Under the pieces are notes generated by a model. That model was not told the DNA's origin, did not search any database, and saw only the letters and a program-made list of their open reading frames with translations. Shown piece after piece: positions 1 through 7,229 of a stretch of DNA of 21,496 nucleotides. Within the stretch, counting starts at the first letter, position 1, and every line of letters starts with the position of its first letter. Origin of the DNA: a virus; IMG/VR virus record IMGVR_UViG_3300017725_000094, positions 1 through 21,496 of that record. One strand, 5' to 3'. Both the position numbers and the translations under genes were made by a program.

Positions 1-227
1 ATATACACAAGAGGAAATCTATCATAAAAATTTAACCTTGCGGCATAAATTGCTTTATATTCAAACATGTATAACTGTCCTGGTGTGGGAGTTAAAGTTT
101 CCTCCTGTTCCACCAGATCAGCATATAGATCACTCATCTTGAAAAGAACTTTTACATTGTCACGATACCAACCAAAAGATTTTGGCTCGTCTCCTGCAGC
201 TTCTTTAACTATTGAAAATATACTCAT
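1..227 (-). CDS. Conserved T4-like phage protein of unknown function (3' part missing)
   Basis: The gene starts at the ATG at 227 and runs off the left edge, so only about the first 75 residues are visible. Its ATG overlaps the TGA stop of gp4 (ATGA), which indicates translational coupling. The visible part contains GQLYMFEYKA followed by YDRFPLV. I remember a YDRFPLV-type motif in conserved myovirus proteins encoded near gp2/gp4, but I cannot assign a function. There is no signal peptide or membrane segment in the visible part. Position after gp4 suggests a virion or packaging role, which is inference only. Confidence 0.7.
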   Translation of the reverse strand, partial: MSIFSIVKEAAGDEPKSFGWYRDNVKVLFKMSDLYADLVEQEETLTPTPGQLYMFEYKAIYAARLNFYDRFPLVY

Positions 228-661
228 ACCTTAAGTTCGTCTTCGGTGATTATCATAAAGTTCCATTGTCTATCCTCGCAAAACTCTGTTGCTGCTTCCC
301 ATTTAGCCTGGTTTTTTACATACTCACTTACTTCACTGATGTATCTTTTAGTTTGCCGTTTAGGTTTTGATGGGGGTTTAGTTTGTTTCTTTGGTTTAAC
401 TTCTATCAAATATTTTTTTATTTGTTTATTTATATCTTCCACTTTGACATAAAAGTCAACAAAATATCTATGAATTCTATTGTCAAGTGGAGATCTATAT
501 GGAATTACTATTTCTTCACTACCCCATTCAAGTATACTATGGTTTAAATCACAGTATTTCATGAACTTGAGTTCCCATGAAGACCTATAAATTATATTCC
601 TATGATCTCCTCTATACTTTTTAATGTTTCTTGGAGTATACCTACCCTTCAAAGTGTTCAT
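224..661 (-). CDS. 4: Head completion protein gp4 (gp50 family)
   Basis: The 145-residue product resembles T4 head completion protein gp4, which acts after DNA packaging to make the head competent for tail joining. The N-terminus is basic (GRYTPRNIKKYRGD). It is followed by WELKFMKYCD and by a VDFYVKV...YLIEVKPKKQ segment. These fit the TnsA/restriction-endonuclease-like fold of the family, in which an acidic residue precedes an E-x-K (here D69 region and E-V-K). Length is close to T4 gp4 (about 150). It reads leftward, divergent from gp48, and its stop overlaps the next gene. A late-promoter match (CATAAATA) lies about 30 bases upstream at 692-699, as expected for a structural gene. Confidence 0.88.
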   Translation of the reverse strand: MNTLKGRYTPRNIKKYRGDHRNIIYRSSWELKFMKYCDLNHSILEWGSEEIVIPYRSPLDNRIHRYFVDFYVKVEDINKQIKKYLIEVKPKKQTKPPSKPKRQTKRYISEVSEYVKNQAKWEAATEFCEDRQWNFMIITEDELKV

Positions 662-691
662 ATATAGCTATAGGAATAGATCGGTTAGAAA

Positions 692-699
692 TATTTATG
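692..699 (-). promoter_or_regulatory. T4-type late promoter of gp4
   Basis: The minus strand reads CATAAATA, 31 bases before the gp4 start. Its CAT is the complement of the gp48 start codon on the plus strand. A near match for gp48 on the plus strand, TATAAATT, lies at 586-593 inside gp4. Together they suggest divergent late transcription. Confidence 0.5.
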
Positions 700-1707
700 G
701 CATCCAAGGACTATCCAATACCTGATGCGTTAGCACTTCTTAATAATAATTTCAAAGCATCTCCAACTGCACAGAGTGGTGTTGCCGGCAATCTTCAATG
801 GCCTGAGGGTGGTAATTATGATTATATACAAATTGATATTGTTGATTTTGTAAAAGTTACTCAACTCACTATCAATACTGCTGAAAATATTATTAAAGGT
901 TCAGCAACTCCAGTTGAAGGTGAGTCGGGTGTTGCTACTGATATTAGTCAAGACACTAGTTTTATTAGTAATATACAGTCGCAATTTAAAATTAATGCAG
1001 CACCACATGGAACTGTAATTTTACCAATCCCAAATAATGTTAACTACAGTGACACGCCAAACTATACTACGAACAATGGTATCATCGGAAAGATGTTGCC
1101 CAAGGTAGCGAGTCAGATTATGTCTGGAGATGGTTCTGGGGAAATTGCAAAGACTGTTCAAGCTGCAGCTGGAGCTGGTGCCACTGGTGCGGCAATGTCA
1201 ATGTTGGATAGTGTTGCTGGAGTTGGTGGTGGTAGTGCTAACCAAGTCACTCAAAATGCTTTCGGTAGAATTCAAAACCCATACACAGAACAAGTGTTTA
1301 ATGGTGTAAACATGAGAACATTTTCATTTGATTGGAAATTAGTACCAAGAAATTCTACCGAGACAATCAGAATTAAAGCAATCATTAAAAAACTTAGAGC
1401 AATGGCTCTACCAGATTATGCTGGAACTCTTGGTAATAATGATAAAGAATCGGGATCTCTTTCAGATCGTTGGTTAACTATTCCAAAAATATTTAGAATC
1501 TCTTGGCATCAAGGTGAAAATGGTTCTGAGATTGATTCATTACCAAAATTAAAACCTTGTATTCTTACGGGTGTAACTGTTAATTATACTCCAGATGCTG
1601 TATGGGCAACATACAGAGGTGCAGATCCAGTTGCATATACTATGCAGTTAAGTTTCACAGAGACTGAAATTATTACACAAACCGAAGTTATTAATCAAGG
1701 GTTCTAG
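697..1707 (+). CDS. 48: Baseplate tail tube cap protein gp48
   Basis: The 336-residue product resembles cyanophage gp48, the protein that caps the baseplate hub and starts the tail tube. Recognisable parts are MASKDYPIPDALALLNNNFK at the start, a Gly/Ala-rich middle (about residues 165-200), and a C-terminal half with FSFDWKLVPRNSTETIRIK and IKKLRAMALPDYAG, shared with tail-tube-associated proteins. The open frame extends upstream to a TTG at 631, but that lies inside gp4 on the other strand. The ATG at 697 gives the usual N-terminus. No strong Shine-Dalgarno is seen. gp54 is a paralogous alternative; adjacency to gp53 and the sequence feel favour gp48. The next gene starts 2 bases after the stop. 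Confidence 0.82.
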   Translation: MASKDYPIPDALALLNNNFKASPTAQSGVAGNLQWPEGGNYDYIQIDIVDFVKVTQLTINTAENIIKGSATPVEGESGVATDISQDTSFISNIQSQFKINAAPHGTVILPIPNNVNYSDTPNYTTNNGIIGKMLPKVASQIMSGDGSGEIAKTVQAAAGAGATGAAMSMLDSVAGVGGGSANQVTQNAFGRIQNPYTEQVFNGVNMRTFSFDWKLVPRNSTETIRIKAIIKKLRAMALPDYAGTLGNNDKESGSLSDRWLTIPKIFRISWHQGENGSEIDSLPKLKPCILTGVTVNYTPDAVWATYRGADPVAYTMQLSFTETEIITQTEVINQGF

Positions 1708-1709
1708 AA

Positions 1710-2411
1710 ATGTTTTTTAATTCTCAACCAAATTTTTTATATCCTGACTTTAAGGATAAAAATAATTATAAACTATCAAAAAATTTATTTCGTAGAGTAA
1801 GAGCTCGTAATAGTTTTAATGCAATATTTTCTGCTTCCACAAATTATACTATTCAATCAGGTCAAACTGTAGAACAGTTATCTTTTAACTTGTATAATGA
1901 TTCCGAATACTATTGGGCAATTCTTTTACTTAATAATATCATAGACATTCATAGTCAATGGCCATTAAGTTCTAATGAACTAGATAATTATATTGATACT
2001 AAGTATGGTTCATCCGTTGATAACATTCGTCACTGGGAAACTGATAACGTTAGAGATAACAATCTTGGACAAGTATTAGAACAAGGAGTCATTGTTGAGT
2101 ATGCAGAAACAGCTTCGCAACAGGTTAGTAACTATCTACCAGACTGGTCTTTCGAGTACTACACAACATCAACAACTAATAATGTAACCACTCAAGTAGT
2201 CAATACAGTAACGGCGTCACAGGGTCTTACAGCGGTCACTAATAGAGAGTATGAATACATCCAGAATGAAAATAAGAGAGAAATTGTTATTCCAAATAAA
2301 AAATACTTGGGAATTTTAGAAGAAGAACTTGAAACATTATTAGCTTATGATACCGAGTATCAAATTAATAATGATGGGTTAAGAATTTCAGAACCTTTTG
2401 TTAGGACATAA
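1710..2411 (+). CDS. 53: Baseplate wedge subunit gp53
   Basis: The 233-residue product matches T4 baseplate wedge protein gp53, which joins neighbouring wedges to the hub. Diagnostic stretches are YTIQSGQTVEQLSFNLYND, then SEYYWAILLLNNI, and WPLSSNELDNYI. These form the LysM-like N-terminal region typical of gp53, in which the phage protein must stay in place for a tense baseplate state. The C-terminal part is Asn/Thr-rich and ends with a NKKYLGILEEEL segment. It follows gp48 by 2 bases and is probably co-transcribed from a late promoter. Its stop lies directly against the leftward terminator of gp32, so the two operons converge here. Confidence 0.9.
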   Translation: MFFNSQPNFLYPDFKDKNNYKLSKNLFRRVRARNSFNAIFSASTNYTIQSGQTVEQLSFNLYNDSEYYWAILLLNNIIDIHSQWPLSSNELDNYIDTKYGSSVDNIRHWETDNVRDNNLGQVLEQGVIVEYAETASQQVSNYLPDWSFEYYTTSTTNNVTTQVVNTVTASQGLTAVTNREYEYIQNENKREIVIPNKKYLGILEEELETLLAYDTEYQINNDGLRISEPFVRT

Positions 2412-2437
2412 AAAAAGAGGGGTGGTTAAACCCCTCT
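2410..2437 (-). terminator. Intrinsic terminator of gp32
   Basis: On the minus strand, 8 base pairs (2416-2423 with 2430-2437) close a 6-base loop and are followed by a run of seven U at 2410-2416. It lies about 60 bases past the gp32 stop and touches the gp53 stop codon on the other strand. In the rightward direction the hairpin has no good T run, so it mainly ends gp32. A second hairpin without a T run (TGTCGC at 2464-2469 with GCGACA at 2480-2485) lies between it and gp32. Confidence 0.85.
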
Positions 2438-2495
2438 CTTAAGCGATATTCCTATTCGTAGCGTGTCGCGCACGAAAGAGCGACAGAACTATTTA

Positions 2496-3425
2496 TCATT
2501 CTTCGGCGAGACGTGCAAAGTAAGACATTGCATCATCTTCACTTTCTACAGCACTCATCTGGGGAACAACCTGATTACTACCAGTAATATCTGGATCATT
2601 GAATCCACCAGAAGAAGATGTATTGAACTTAGGAGTTTCAAACATTTCGTCTTCGGCAGTTTCAGGATCGATACGTGGAGCTTTCTTAGTTTTCAAAACA
2701 GTAGTCATACGTTTTGAAAGTTCTTCATATGATTTAAACTTATCAGCGGCAGTTAACTCAGAAAGAGAATATTGAGACTTGTAAATAGACTCAAGTTGAG
2801 TGTCATCATACCCACCAAGAGTAGAGACTGAATCAAACTCAGACTTATCATAGTTCCAATAACCATCAACCTTACGAATCTTCAGTTTGAAGTTAGCACC
2901 TTTCCAGAAGTCAAAAGGATTGATAGGGGTTTCATCTGCAAATGCAGGTTGCATTGCTTCGACAATTTTATCGTGGATTTTTTTACCATACTTGTAAAGG
3001 AATACTTTACCTTCGTTCTCTGGATGCAAAGGATCCTGTACAACATAAATGTTTGAGTAGTAAGACAGTTTACGTTTCTGTTTACGTGCAATCGCTTTGT
3101 CAGAATCCAGACCACTGTTCCACAGTTCTCGATTCATATCACCAACTGGATCTGACTTACCAATAGTAGTCAATGAATTTTCAATATACCATCCACCTGG
3201 ACCTTGGAATGCATGACTAAACAATTTAGCCCATGGAATATCTTCTCCATCAGGTGCAGGTAGGAAACGAATAACTGCGTAACCGTTACTCGATTTGTCC
3301 ATTTCTGGTTTCCAAAGATTATCATCTCTCTTAGATGCATTATCTCCCGATGCAACTTTCTCAAGTTCTTTGGTTAGTTTGTCAAAAGCAGATCCTGAAT
3401 CACGCTTGAGTGAAGAAAAGGACAT
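2496..3425 (-). CDS. 32: Single-stranded DNA-binding protein gp32
   Basis: The 309-residue product corresponds to T4 gp32 (301 residues), which coats single-stranded DNA at the fork and in recombination and recruits gp59 and other factors. The N-terminal basic/LAST-like region is followed by the OB-fold core: YAVIRFLPAP, then WYIENSL, KLSYYSNIYVV, GKVFLYKYGKKI and NPFDFWKGANFKLKIRK. The C-terminus is acidic (ESEDDAMSYFARLAEE), as needed for protein contacts. All the Cys residues of the T4 zinc site are absent: the segment after WYIEN carries Ser, Thr and Asn. A good ribosome site (GGAG, 7 bases before ATG) and its own strong promoter precede the gene. It is monocistronic, with a terminator. 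Confidence 0.95.
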   Translation of the reverse strand: MSFSSLKRDSGSAFDKLTKELEKVASGDNASKRDDNLWKPEMDKSSNGYAVIRFLPAPDGEDIPWAKLFSHAFQGPGGWYIENSLTTIGKSDPVGDMNRELWNSGLDSDKAIARKQKRKLSYYSNIYVVQDPLHPENEGKVFLYKYGKKIHDKIVEAMQPAFADETPINPFDFWKGANFKLKIRKVDGYWNYDKSEFDSVSTLGGYDDTQLESIYKSQYSLSELTAADKFKSYEELSKRMTTVLKTKKAPRIDPETAEDEMFETPKFNTSSSGGFNDPDITGSNQVVPQMSAVESEDDAMSYFARLAEE

Positions 3426-3461
3426 TTGGGTTCTCCGTATTTGTTTGTATTTGGTTTACGT

Positions 3462-3495
3462 GTTGGGTCTTACGCTCAATACTGTGCAGCCCAAC
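3462..3495 (-). promoter_or_regulatory. gp32 leader hairpin, possible autoregulatory site
   Basis: In the transcript from the gp32 promoter, GTTGGG (minus strand, 3490-3495) can pair with CCCAAC (3462-3467), closing a 22-base loop. Between this hairpin and the start codon the leader is A/C-rich with almost no G until the ribosome site, so it should be single-stranded. T4 gp32 represses its own translation by binding an unstructured leader next to a 5' pseudoknot; the layout here is similar. I could not identify a pseudoknot pairing, so the operator role is inferred. Confidence 0.45.
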
Positions 3496-3501
3496 GAAAT
3501 T

Positions 3502-3530
3502 ATTATAACAGATTATAGACCAGGAGTCAA
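3502..3530 (-). promoter_or_regulatory. Sigma70-type promoter of gp32
   Basis: Minus strand: TTGACT at 3525-3530, exactly 17 bases, then TATAAT at 3502-3507. The match to the bacterial vegetative consensus is almost complete, so host RNA polymerase should use it early or midway in infection. The TGA in the -35 box is the stop codon of the preceding DUF1825-like gene. Confidence 0.88.
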
Positions 3531-3853
3531 GAGCTTTGGTTCAAAGCTTGTTGAGCTTTTAATAGGTCCGCTTCCATAGAAAGGAAGACTTCATCGATGT
3601 CTCCATCATATCCTAACATTGTAGAACATTTTTTTAAATGTTGAATAAATTCAAATGCATCATCTTCCTCAGAATATTTTGCTCTGAAGTACATAATCTT
3701 TTGTAGTTCTATAATCCTAGTTAATTTATCAAGGTATTCTTGTTTTAATTTCATACTATATAACCCACCCATACTGATTTGCATCATTCTTTGATATAAA
3801 TCAAAGAGTTCTGCTGCTTCAGCACGAATGGGAACTTCATCAAAGAATGCCAT
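3527..3853 (-). CDS. DUF1825-like cyanobacterial-type small protein
   Basis: This 108-residue protein resembles from memory the cyanobacterial DUF1825 family. Shared features are the MAFF start, A-x-x-LF-x-x-YQ-x-x-MQ, a central K-rich helix with YFRAKYSEEDDA, and a closing acidic segment with GYDGDIDEVFLSMEADL. It looks all-helical. DUF1825 proteins are conserved in cyanobacteria with no assigned function. In T4 nothing lies between genes 59 and 32, so this is a cyanophage insertion at a core site. Its start overlaps the gp59 end by 14 bases, and its TGA stop forms part of the gp32 -35 box. The family call needs a profile search. Confidence 0.65.
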   Translation of the reverse strand: MAFFDEVPIRAEAAELFDLYQRMMQISMGGLYSMKLKQEYLDKLTRIIELQKIMYFRAKYSEEDDAFEFIQHLKKCSTMLGYDGDIDEVFLSMEADLLKAQQALNQSS

Positions 3854-4433
3854 TTAATTTTTCTATGAGGATACACTTATATTTAGTCTTATCTACTAAA
3901 AGAAACGGTTCGTATTTCACTACCTTTCTTCTAATATCAGGCCATATAACTGGTTCTTTAATATGTTTATCGAAGTCTGGTATATACTTAACTAAATTGT
4001 TTAGTATCACCATCGATTCTAATGTTATCCTGTCTCCAAGATATGCTTGTAATAAGATAGGATGATTACCAGATTTACAATCAAAGATTTTTTCAAAACT
4101 AGTAATGTCAATCAAATAGTCTATGTCATTTTCAAACATAAACGTCATTGATTGAATTTTTTTCTTCCATGCATTAAATGTGGAAGAGTTATAGACAGAT
4201 AGATCTCCAATCCAAGTGTTGCTATTCTCTACGAAATGAGACACAAAGAACTGTAAGATAGTTTCTTGATCAAACTTAGTAGCAAGTTTTTTGAAAAAGT
4301 ATCTGTCTTTTCTTTTTTCAAAGGACGACTCAGATGCTCTAGACTTTCCATGGAAAGTAAAGTAGTTATAGTTGTCCTTTGAAAAATGTAGTTTGATTGC
4401 TAGATAGGTTTTGTATACTTCAAACCCTGTCAC
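3840..4433 (-). CDS. 59: Helicase loader gp59
   Basis: The 197-residue product fits T4 gp59 (217 residues), which loads the gp41 replicative helicase onto gp32-coated DNA at forks and recombination intermediates. Typical parts are MTGFEVYKTYLAIKLHF at the N-terminus, YNYFTFHGKSRAS, and RYFFKKLATKF, all shared with the helical N-domain. A second helical domain contains LLQAYLGDRITLESMVILN. The protein is basic. Order gp33-gp59-gp32 is as in T4 apart from the inserted DUF1825-like gene. The ATG overlaps the gp33 stop by 4 bases (ATGA). Confidence 0.9.
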   Translation of the reverse strand: MTGFEVYKTYLAIKLHFSKDNYNYFTFHGKSRASESSFEKRKDRYFFKKLATKFDQETILQFFVSHFVENSNTWIGDLSVYNSSTFNAWKKKIQSMTFMFENDIDYLIDITSFEKIFDCKSGNHPILLQAYLGDRITLESMVILNNLVKYIPDFDKHIKEPVIWPDIRRKVVKYEPFLLVDKTKYKCILIEKLNGIL

Positions 4434-4699
4434 AACGGCAGTTTAGCGCGTGTGGTTCTCTTGATACAATTTAATCTTTGTGCATCGGCACGGATTTTTT
4501 CTTTGAGTGGTTTGGAAATAAGTTTGTTTACTGATTCCAATTCAATTGAATGTTCATCACAATAACAAATGATTGCTTCAATGTAATTTAACTCACCTTT
4601 ACAGTCGCGAACGATCTCCTCAATTTCCATAGAAAATTTTGGGGCAGTTAAGAATCTACCTTCAAGTAAATTCTCCAATTCGTTTTTTTGTCTACTCAT
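4430..4699 (-). CDS. 33: Late transcription co-activator gp33
   Basis: Starting at the ATG at 4699, the product is 89 residues (T4 gp33 is 112). In T4, gp33 links the sliding clamp gp45 to RNA polymerase and, with sigma factor gp55, activates late promoters. The core F-S-M-E-I-E-E-I-V-x-D, then NYIEAIICYCDEHSIELESV and a LISKPLKEKIRADAQRLN helix match the conserved part of gp33, where T4 has a similar SYLEA...FLEENSI pattern. The open frame extends further upstream, but that lies within the exonuclease gene. The 8-base overlap with that gene and position before gp59 support this start. The late promoters found in this window are its expected targets. Confidence 0.85.
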   Translation of the reverse strand: MSRQKNELENLLEGRFLTAPKFSMEIEEIVRDCKGELNYIEAIICYCDEHSIELESVNKLISKPLKEKIRADAQRLNCIKRTTRAKLPL

Positions 4700-5354
4700 T
4701 AGACTCTTTCCAGTTACGGATGTACTGCATAAGTAATCGAATATACTTTTGCTTGTCGTACTCTTCATAGACTTTACATTCTCCATTTTCACATGACATA
4801 ATAATAACAAGTTTTTTGACGGCAATGCCTGTCAGTTCGTATAACATACAAGCATAACCAGCTGCTTGTACGAAATAACTATCAATCCATTCTCTAGGTT
4901 TTGGTTCTTTAGAAGTCTTGAAGTCAACTATGGCTAGTTCACCGTTGTATTCTGCGATGCAATCAACAGTTCCTGCTACACCAAGTTGTTTACTATATAG
5001 GGATTTTTCTAGAGCATGAATTTTATTAAGTTTATCTAGTTCAGGTTTTGCAAACTTGAACATAAACTCTGATAGTGGTTGTTTCTCTGGTAGGTCTTCG
5101 TTTTTTAAATAGTATTCTACTAATGTGTGCATGTCAGTCCCACGACTTGCTGCACGACTAGAGATTTTATTTGCTTCTTCAGCACCTACTCTACGACGCC
5201 ACTTCGCAATTGATTCTTTAGACTGAAAACTAGTAACTGTTGTGATAGATACTAGTTTAGTAACATCATCATTTGGTAATCGATAATATCTTTTACCATC
5301 AATCTGCTCACGTTTAAGTCTATTAGGTAAATCAATAGTTACATGTTCAAACAT
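4692..5354 (-). CDS. PD-(D/E)XK exonuclease, RecB/MGME1-like
   Basis: The 220-residue product is a RecB-family nuclease like those common in cyanophages. The core is GVAGTVDCIAEYNGELAIVDFKTSK, which holds the metal-binding Asp131, then Asp144 and Lys146 of the D...D-x-K signature. An upstream helix contains RGTDMHTLVEYYL, where RGT-x-x-H is the usual RecB/MGME1 motif. Tyr158 and nearby QAAGYACML match motif QxxxY (here AAGYA). It probably trims DNA ends during recombination or degrades host DNA. It starts on the last base of the phoH stop and overlaps gp33, so it sits inside one tight operon of replication genes. Confidence 0.85.
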   Translation of the reverse strand: MFEHVTIDLPNRLKREQIDGKRYYRLPNDDVTKLVSITTVTSFQSKESIAKWRRRVGAEEANKISSRAASRGTDMHTLVEYYLKNEDLPEKQPLSEFMFKFAKPELDKLNKIHALEKSLYSKQLGVAGTVDCIAEYNGELAIVDFKTSKEPKPREWIDSYFVQAAGYACMLYELTGIAVKKLVIIMSCENGECKVYEEYDKQKYIRLLMQYIRNWKESNE

Positions 5355-6094
5355 TAAAATCCTGCATTAATTTTTGCAACCAAGTAACTTCGGACTAAAC
5401 CTGAACGAACAATATCTTGAATGTTGAATTCTGTACAACCAAATTCTTCCATGTTCTGAACGATACTCATAAAGTTTAGAATACCATTACGTTCATTAGT
5501 TTTTACAAGGTCGGATTGTACGGCGTCACCAGAGAAAATAATTTTTGTATCTTGACCGCACCTTGTAATTATACTATCAAGTTCATGAAAATTCAAGTTC
5601 TGCATTTCATCAACGATAACAATAGCATTATCTAGAGTAGTACCACGTATAAAACTTGTAGACCAGAACGATACAGTTTCCTGTTCTTTTAGTTTATCAT
5701 ACAGAATGTCAAAGTCTGGATCAGATGGCATTTCAAACATGTATTGAACCATGTTCTTATAAGGAATCTGATATAAAGCAGCTTTGTCATCATGATCACC
5801 AGGAAGGAAACCAATTTCTCTAGTTGCTACAAGAGATCTAACGATGTAAATTTTCTCGTATGGAGTATTGTCTGATAATACATCCCTGAGTGCTAAGTAT
5901 AAGGCAACAAATGTTTTACCTGTACCAGCACAACCAAAGAGACAAAGATTTTTACCACTTTTCCAATCTTCAAAAACTTTATCTTGAGCTGGAGTCAACG
6001 GTTGGATATCAAGAAGCTGATCAGAATTGATTGGTTTCTTCCGACGCATTACCTTTGCACTAGTACCAGCAAGAGACTTTTTCTTTCTTGTCAT
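5354..6094 (-). CDS. phoH: PhoH-like P-loop ATPase
   Basis: The 246-residue product has the PhoH family hallmarks: Walker A GCAGTGKT at residues 54-61, IVRSLVATREIGFLPGD at about 84-100 (the PhoH-specific R-x-x-V...G-x-L-P-G-D), and Walker B AIVIVDEMQN at 157-166. Next is sensor-like ITRCGQDTKIIFSGD. Such proteins have RNA helicase-like ATPase cores related to superfamily 1, but the phage role is unknown. Many marine phages carry phoH, and a tie to phosphate stress is not proven. The N-terminal 30 residues are very basic (RKKK, RRKK). It lies between a small hypothetical and the exonuclease, in the thyX operon. Confidence 0.95.
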   Translation of the reverse strand: MTRKKKSLAGTSAKVMRRKKPINSDQLLDIQPLTPAQDKVFEDWKSGKNLCLFGCAGTGKTFVALYLALRDVLSDNTPYEKIYIVRSLVATREIGFLPGDHDDKAALYQIPYKNMVQYMFEMPSDPDFDILYDKLKEQETVSFWSTSFIRGTTLDNAIVIVDEMQNLNFHELDSIITRCGQDTKIIFSGDAVQSDLVKTNERNGILNFMSIVQNMEEFGCTEFNIQDIVRSGLVRSYLVAKINAGF

Positions 6095-6102
6095 AATTTT
6101 AA

Positions 6103-6336
6103 CTAGACTTCAAATGTGGCATGTGGATGATGATTCTTAATGTTCGTTAGAACATCTTTGAATCCACCATCAACTTTGTTCTTCCATTCGCCAACTTCGG
6201 CAACTCCTGCACACCCTGCAGACCAATCTTTGTCCCAGTCAGTATTTTTATCTTTCCAATCACAATAATCTTTCATGGTCATGTGAAGTTCTTGAGTCTC
6301 CCCAGTCACTTTGTTGATAACAGGATAAGTAGGCAT
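6103..6336 (-). CDS. Conserved cyanophage small protein
   Basis: This 77-residue protein begins MPTYPVINKVTGE and continues with MTMKDYCDWK and DKDWSAGCAG. I remember similar proteins next to phoH/speD in many cyanophages, where the opening recalls FmdB-type zinc-ribbon proteins (MPTY...) but the Cys pairs are missing here; only two Cys are seen. It is acidic to neutral and Trp-rich, with HPHATFEV at the end. No function can be given. It sits between speD and phoH with short gaps, so it is co-transcribed. Confidence 0.75.
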   Translation of the reverse strand: MPTYPVINKVTGETQELHMTMKDYCDWKDKNTDWDKDWSAGCAGVAEVGEWKNKVDGGFKDVLTNIKNHHPHATFEV

Positions 6337-6359
6337 AATTTCAAGTAGTGTAGTTTTAT

Positions 6360-6695
6360 TTAGTCTAAAGGTCTGATAAACATTTTAGAAACCATATCAG
6401 TAGATTCAAGTTTATCTCTCATATATTCTACTGCGGCTTGTGGGTTAGTGTGATCACCACATGTAAAAGCATCACACACTGCCATACCTTTCTCCGGCCA
6501 AGTATGAATGCTTAAGTGACTTTCGGCAAGCATCGCAATGCCAGTAAGACCTTGAGGTTCAAACTTATGAACTTTTAAATCGAGGAGAGTTGAGTTGCAT
6601 TCTTTTGCTGCTCGAAACAAAAGTATTCTCATGTAATCTTGATCTTCCATTAGATCTATATTACAACCTTTCAGGGTAAACAAAATATGTCTCAT
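6360..6695 (-). CDS. speD: S-adenosylmethionine decarboxylase proenzyme SpeD
   Basis: The 111-residue product is a prokaryotic class 1b AdoMet decarboxylase, which makes decarboxylated AdoMet for spermidine synthesis. The proenzyme cleaves itself before Ser59 in AESHLSIHTWPE to form the pyruvoyl group. Ser59, His64 and Cys79 (CDAFTCGD) match Ser63, His68 and Cys83 of the Thermotoga enzyme, with the same spacing. The length is a little short of typical (about 120-130), with a compact C-terminus. It is a known cyanophage auxiliary gene; polyamines may help pack DNA or maintain host photosystems. It lies 3 bases after the upstream hypothetical in the thyX operon. Confidence 0.95.
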   Translation of the reverse strand: MRHILFTLKGCNIDLMEDQDYMRILLFRAAKECNSTLLDLKVHKFEPQGLTGIAMLAESHLSIHTWPEKGMAVCDAFTCGDHTNPQAAVEYMRDKLESTDMVSKMFIRPLD

Positions 6696-6698
6696 AAA

Positions 6699-7226
6699 TT
6701 ATACCCAATCTGGTTTTCTGGATGGGTCACGAAGATAATTAGATGTAACCCAAGGTTTGCTGCTAATGTACATTTTGTAAGCAGTAAAAGTGTCAATGCT
6801 TGTGTCAAGTTTAAATTCATCAGGCATTGCTCTTGTAAAATTTTCTACTTTTTGATGACAAACAATTGCTTTGTTTGTTTGATTATGAAAAATTTTCTTT
6901 GATTCAAACAATGCTTTACTACATGAATGAATTTTATTGTATCTATGATTATACTCCATGCACAATGCAGTACCATGTGCAATCAACCATGCAGTATTGT
7001 ATATACTTTCTGCAGCCCACTTAGTGCAGGGGTGGTTACGGAATGCACCTTTCTTTGTAGCATAAGGTTCACCATTGATCTTGTGAATCTCACCCCAATC
7101 GTAATACCATGATGAGTATATAATCGAAAGCATCTGACAACACTCAAGAGGCATTTTGACAACATGTTTGTCTGGTAAAATTTGTGCAGATTTAGATGGA
7201 CTTTGACTAGTAACAAAAATGTTCAT
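6699..7226 (-). CDS. Conserved phage protein (DKHVVKM family), unknown function
   Basis: The 175-residue protein has the pattern MNIFV...A-x-x-LPDKHVVKMPLECCQMLS and later NHPCTKWAAES...YNTAWLIAHGTALCMEYNHRYNKIH. I recognise this as a conserved family in T4-like and other phages, always hypothetical. The conserved His, Asp and Lys residues plus CTKWA hint at a nucleic-acid or DNA-repair enzyme. The N-terminus vaguely recalls pyrimidine-dimer glycosylase-type entries, but I cannot support that. It lies 3 bases after thyX and 3 bases before speD, so it is part of the same operon. Confidence 0.75.
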   Translation of the reverse strand: MNIFVTSQSPSKSAQILPDKHVVKMPLECCQMLSIIYSSWYYDWGEIHKINGEPYATKKGAFRNHPCTKWAAESIYNTAWLIAHGTALCMEYNHRYNKIHSCSKALFESKKIFHNQTNKAIVCHQKVENFTRAMPDEFKLDTSIDTFTAYKMYISSKPWVTSNYLRDPSRKPDWV

Positions 7227-7229
7227 GGT

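Noticed and set aside
427-434. TATAAATA on the minus strand inside gp4
   Set aside because: It is a perfect late motif but sits in coding sequence (codons for D-I-N-K). It could serve the partial downstream gene, but gp4 already has an upstream late promoter; not listed.
2490-2497. GATAAATA on the minus strand at the gp32 stop, a late-promoter match
   Set aside because: Nothing leftward lies behind it except the gp32 terminator and the antisense side of gp53; more likely a chance match, or a source of antisense RNA.
4700-4825. N-terminal extension of gp33 to 131 residues
   Set aside because: It lies in the exonuclease gene; the ATG at 4699 gives a product matching the family.
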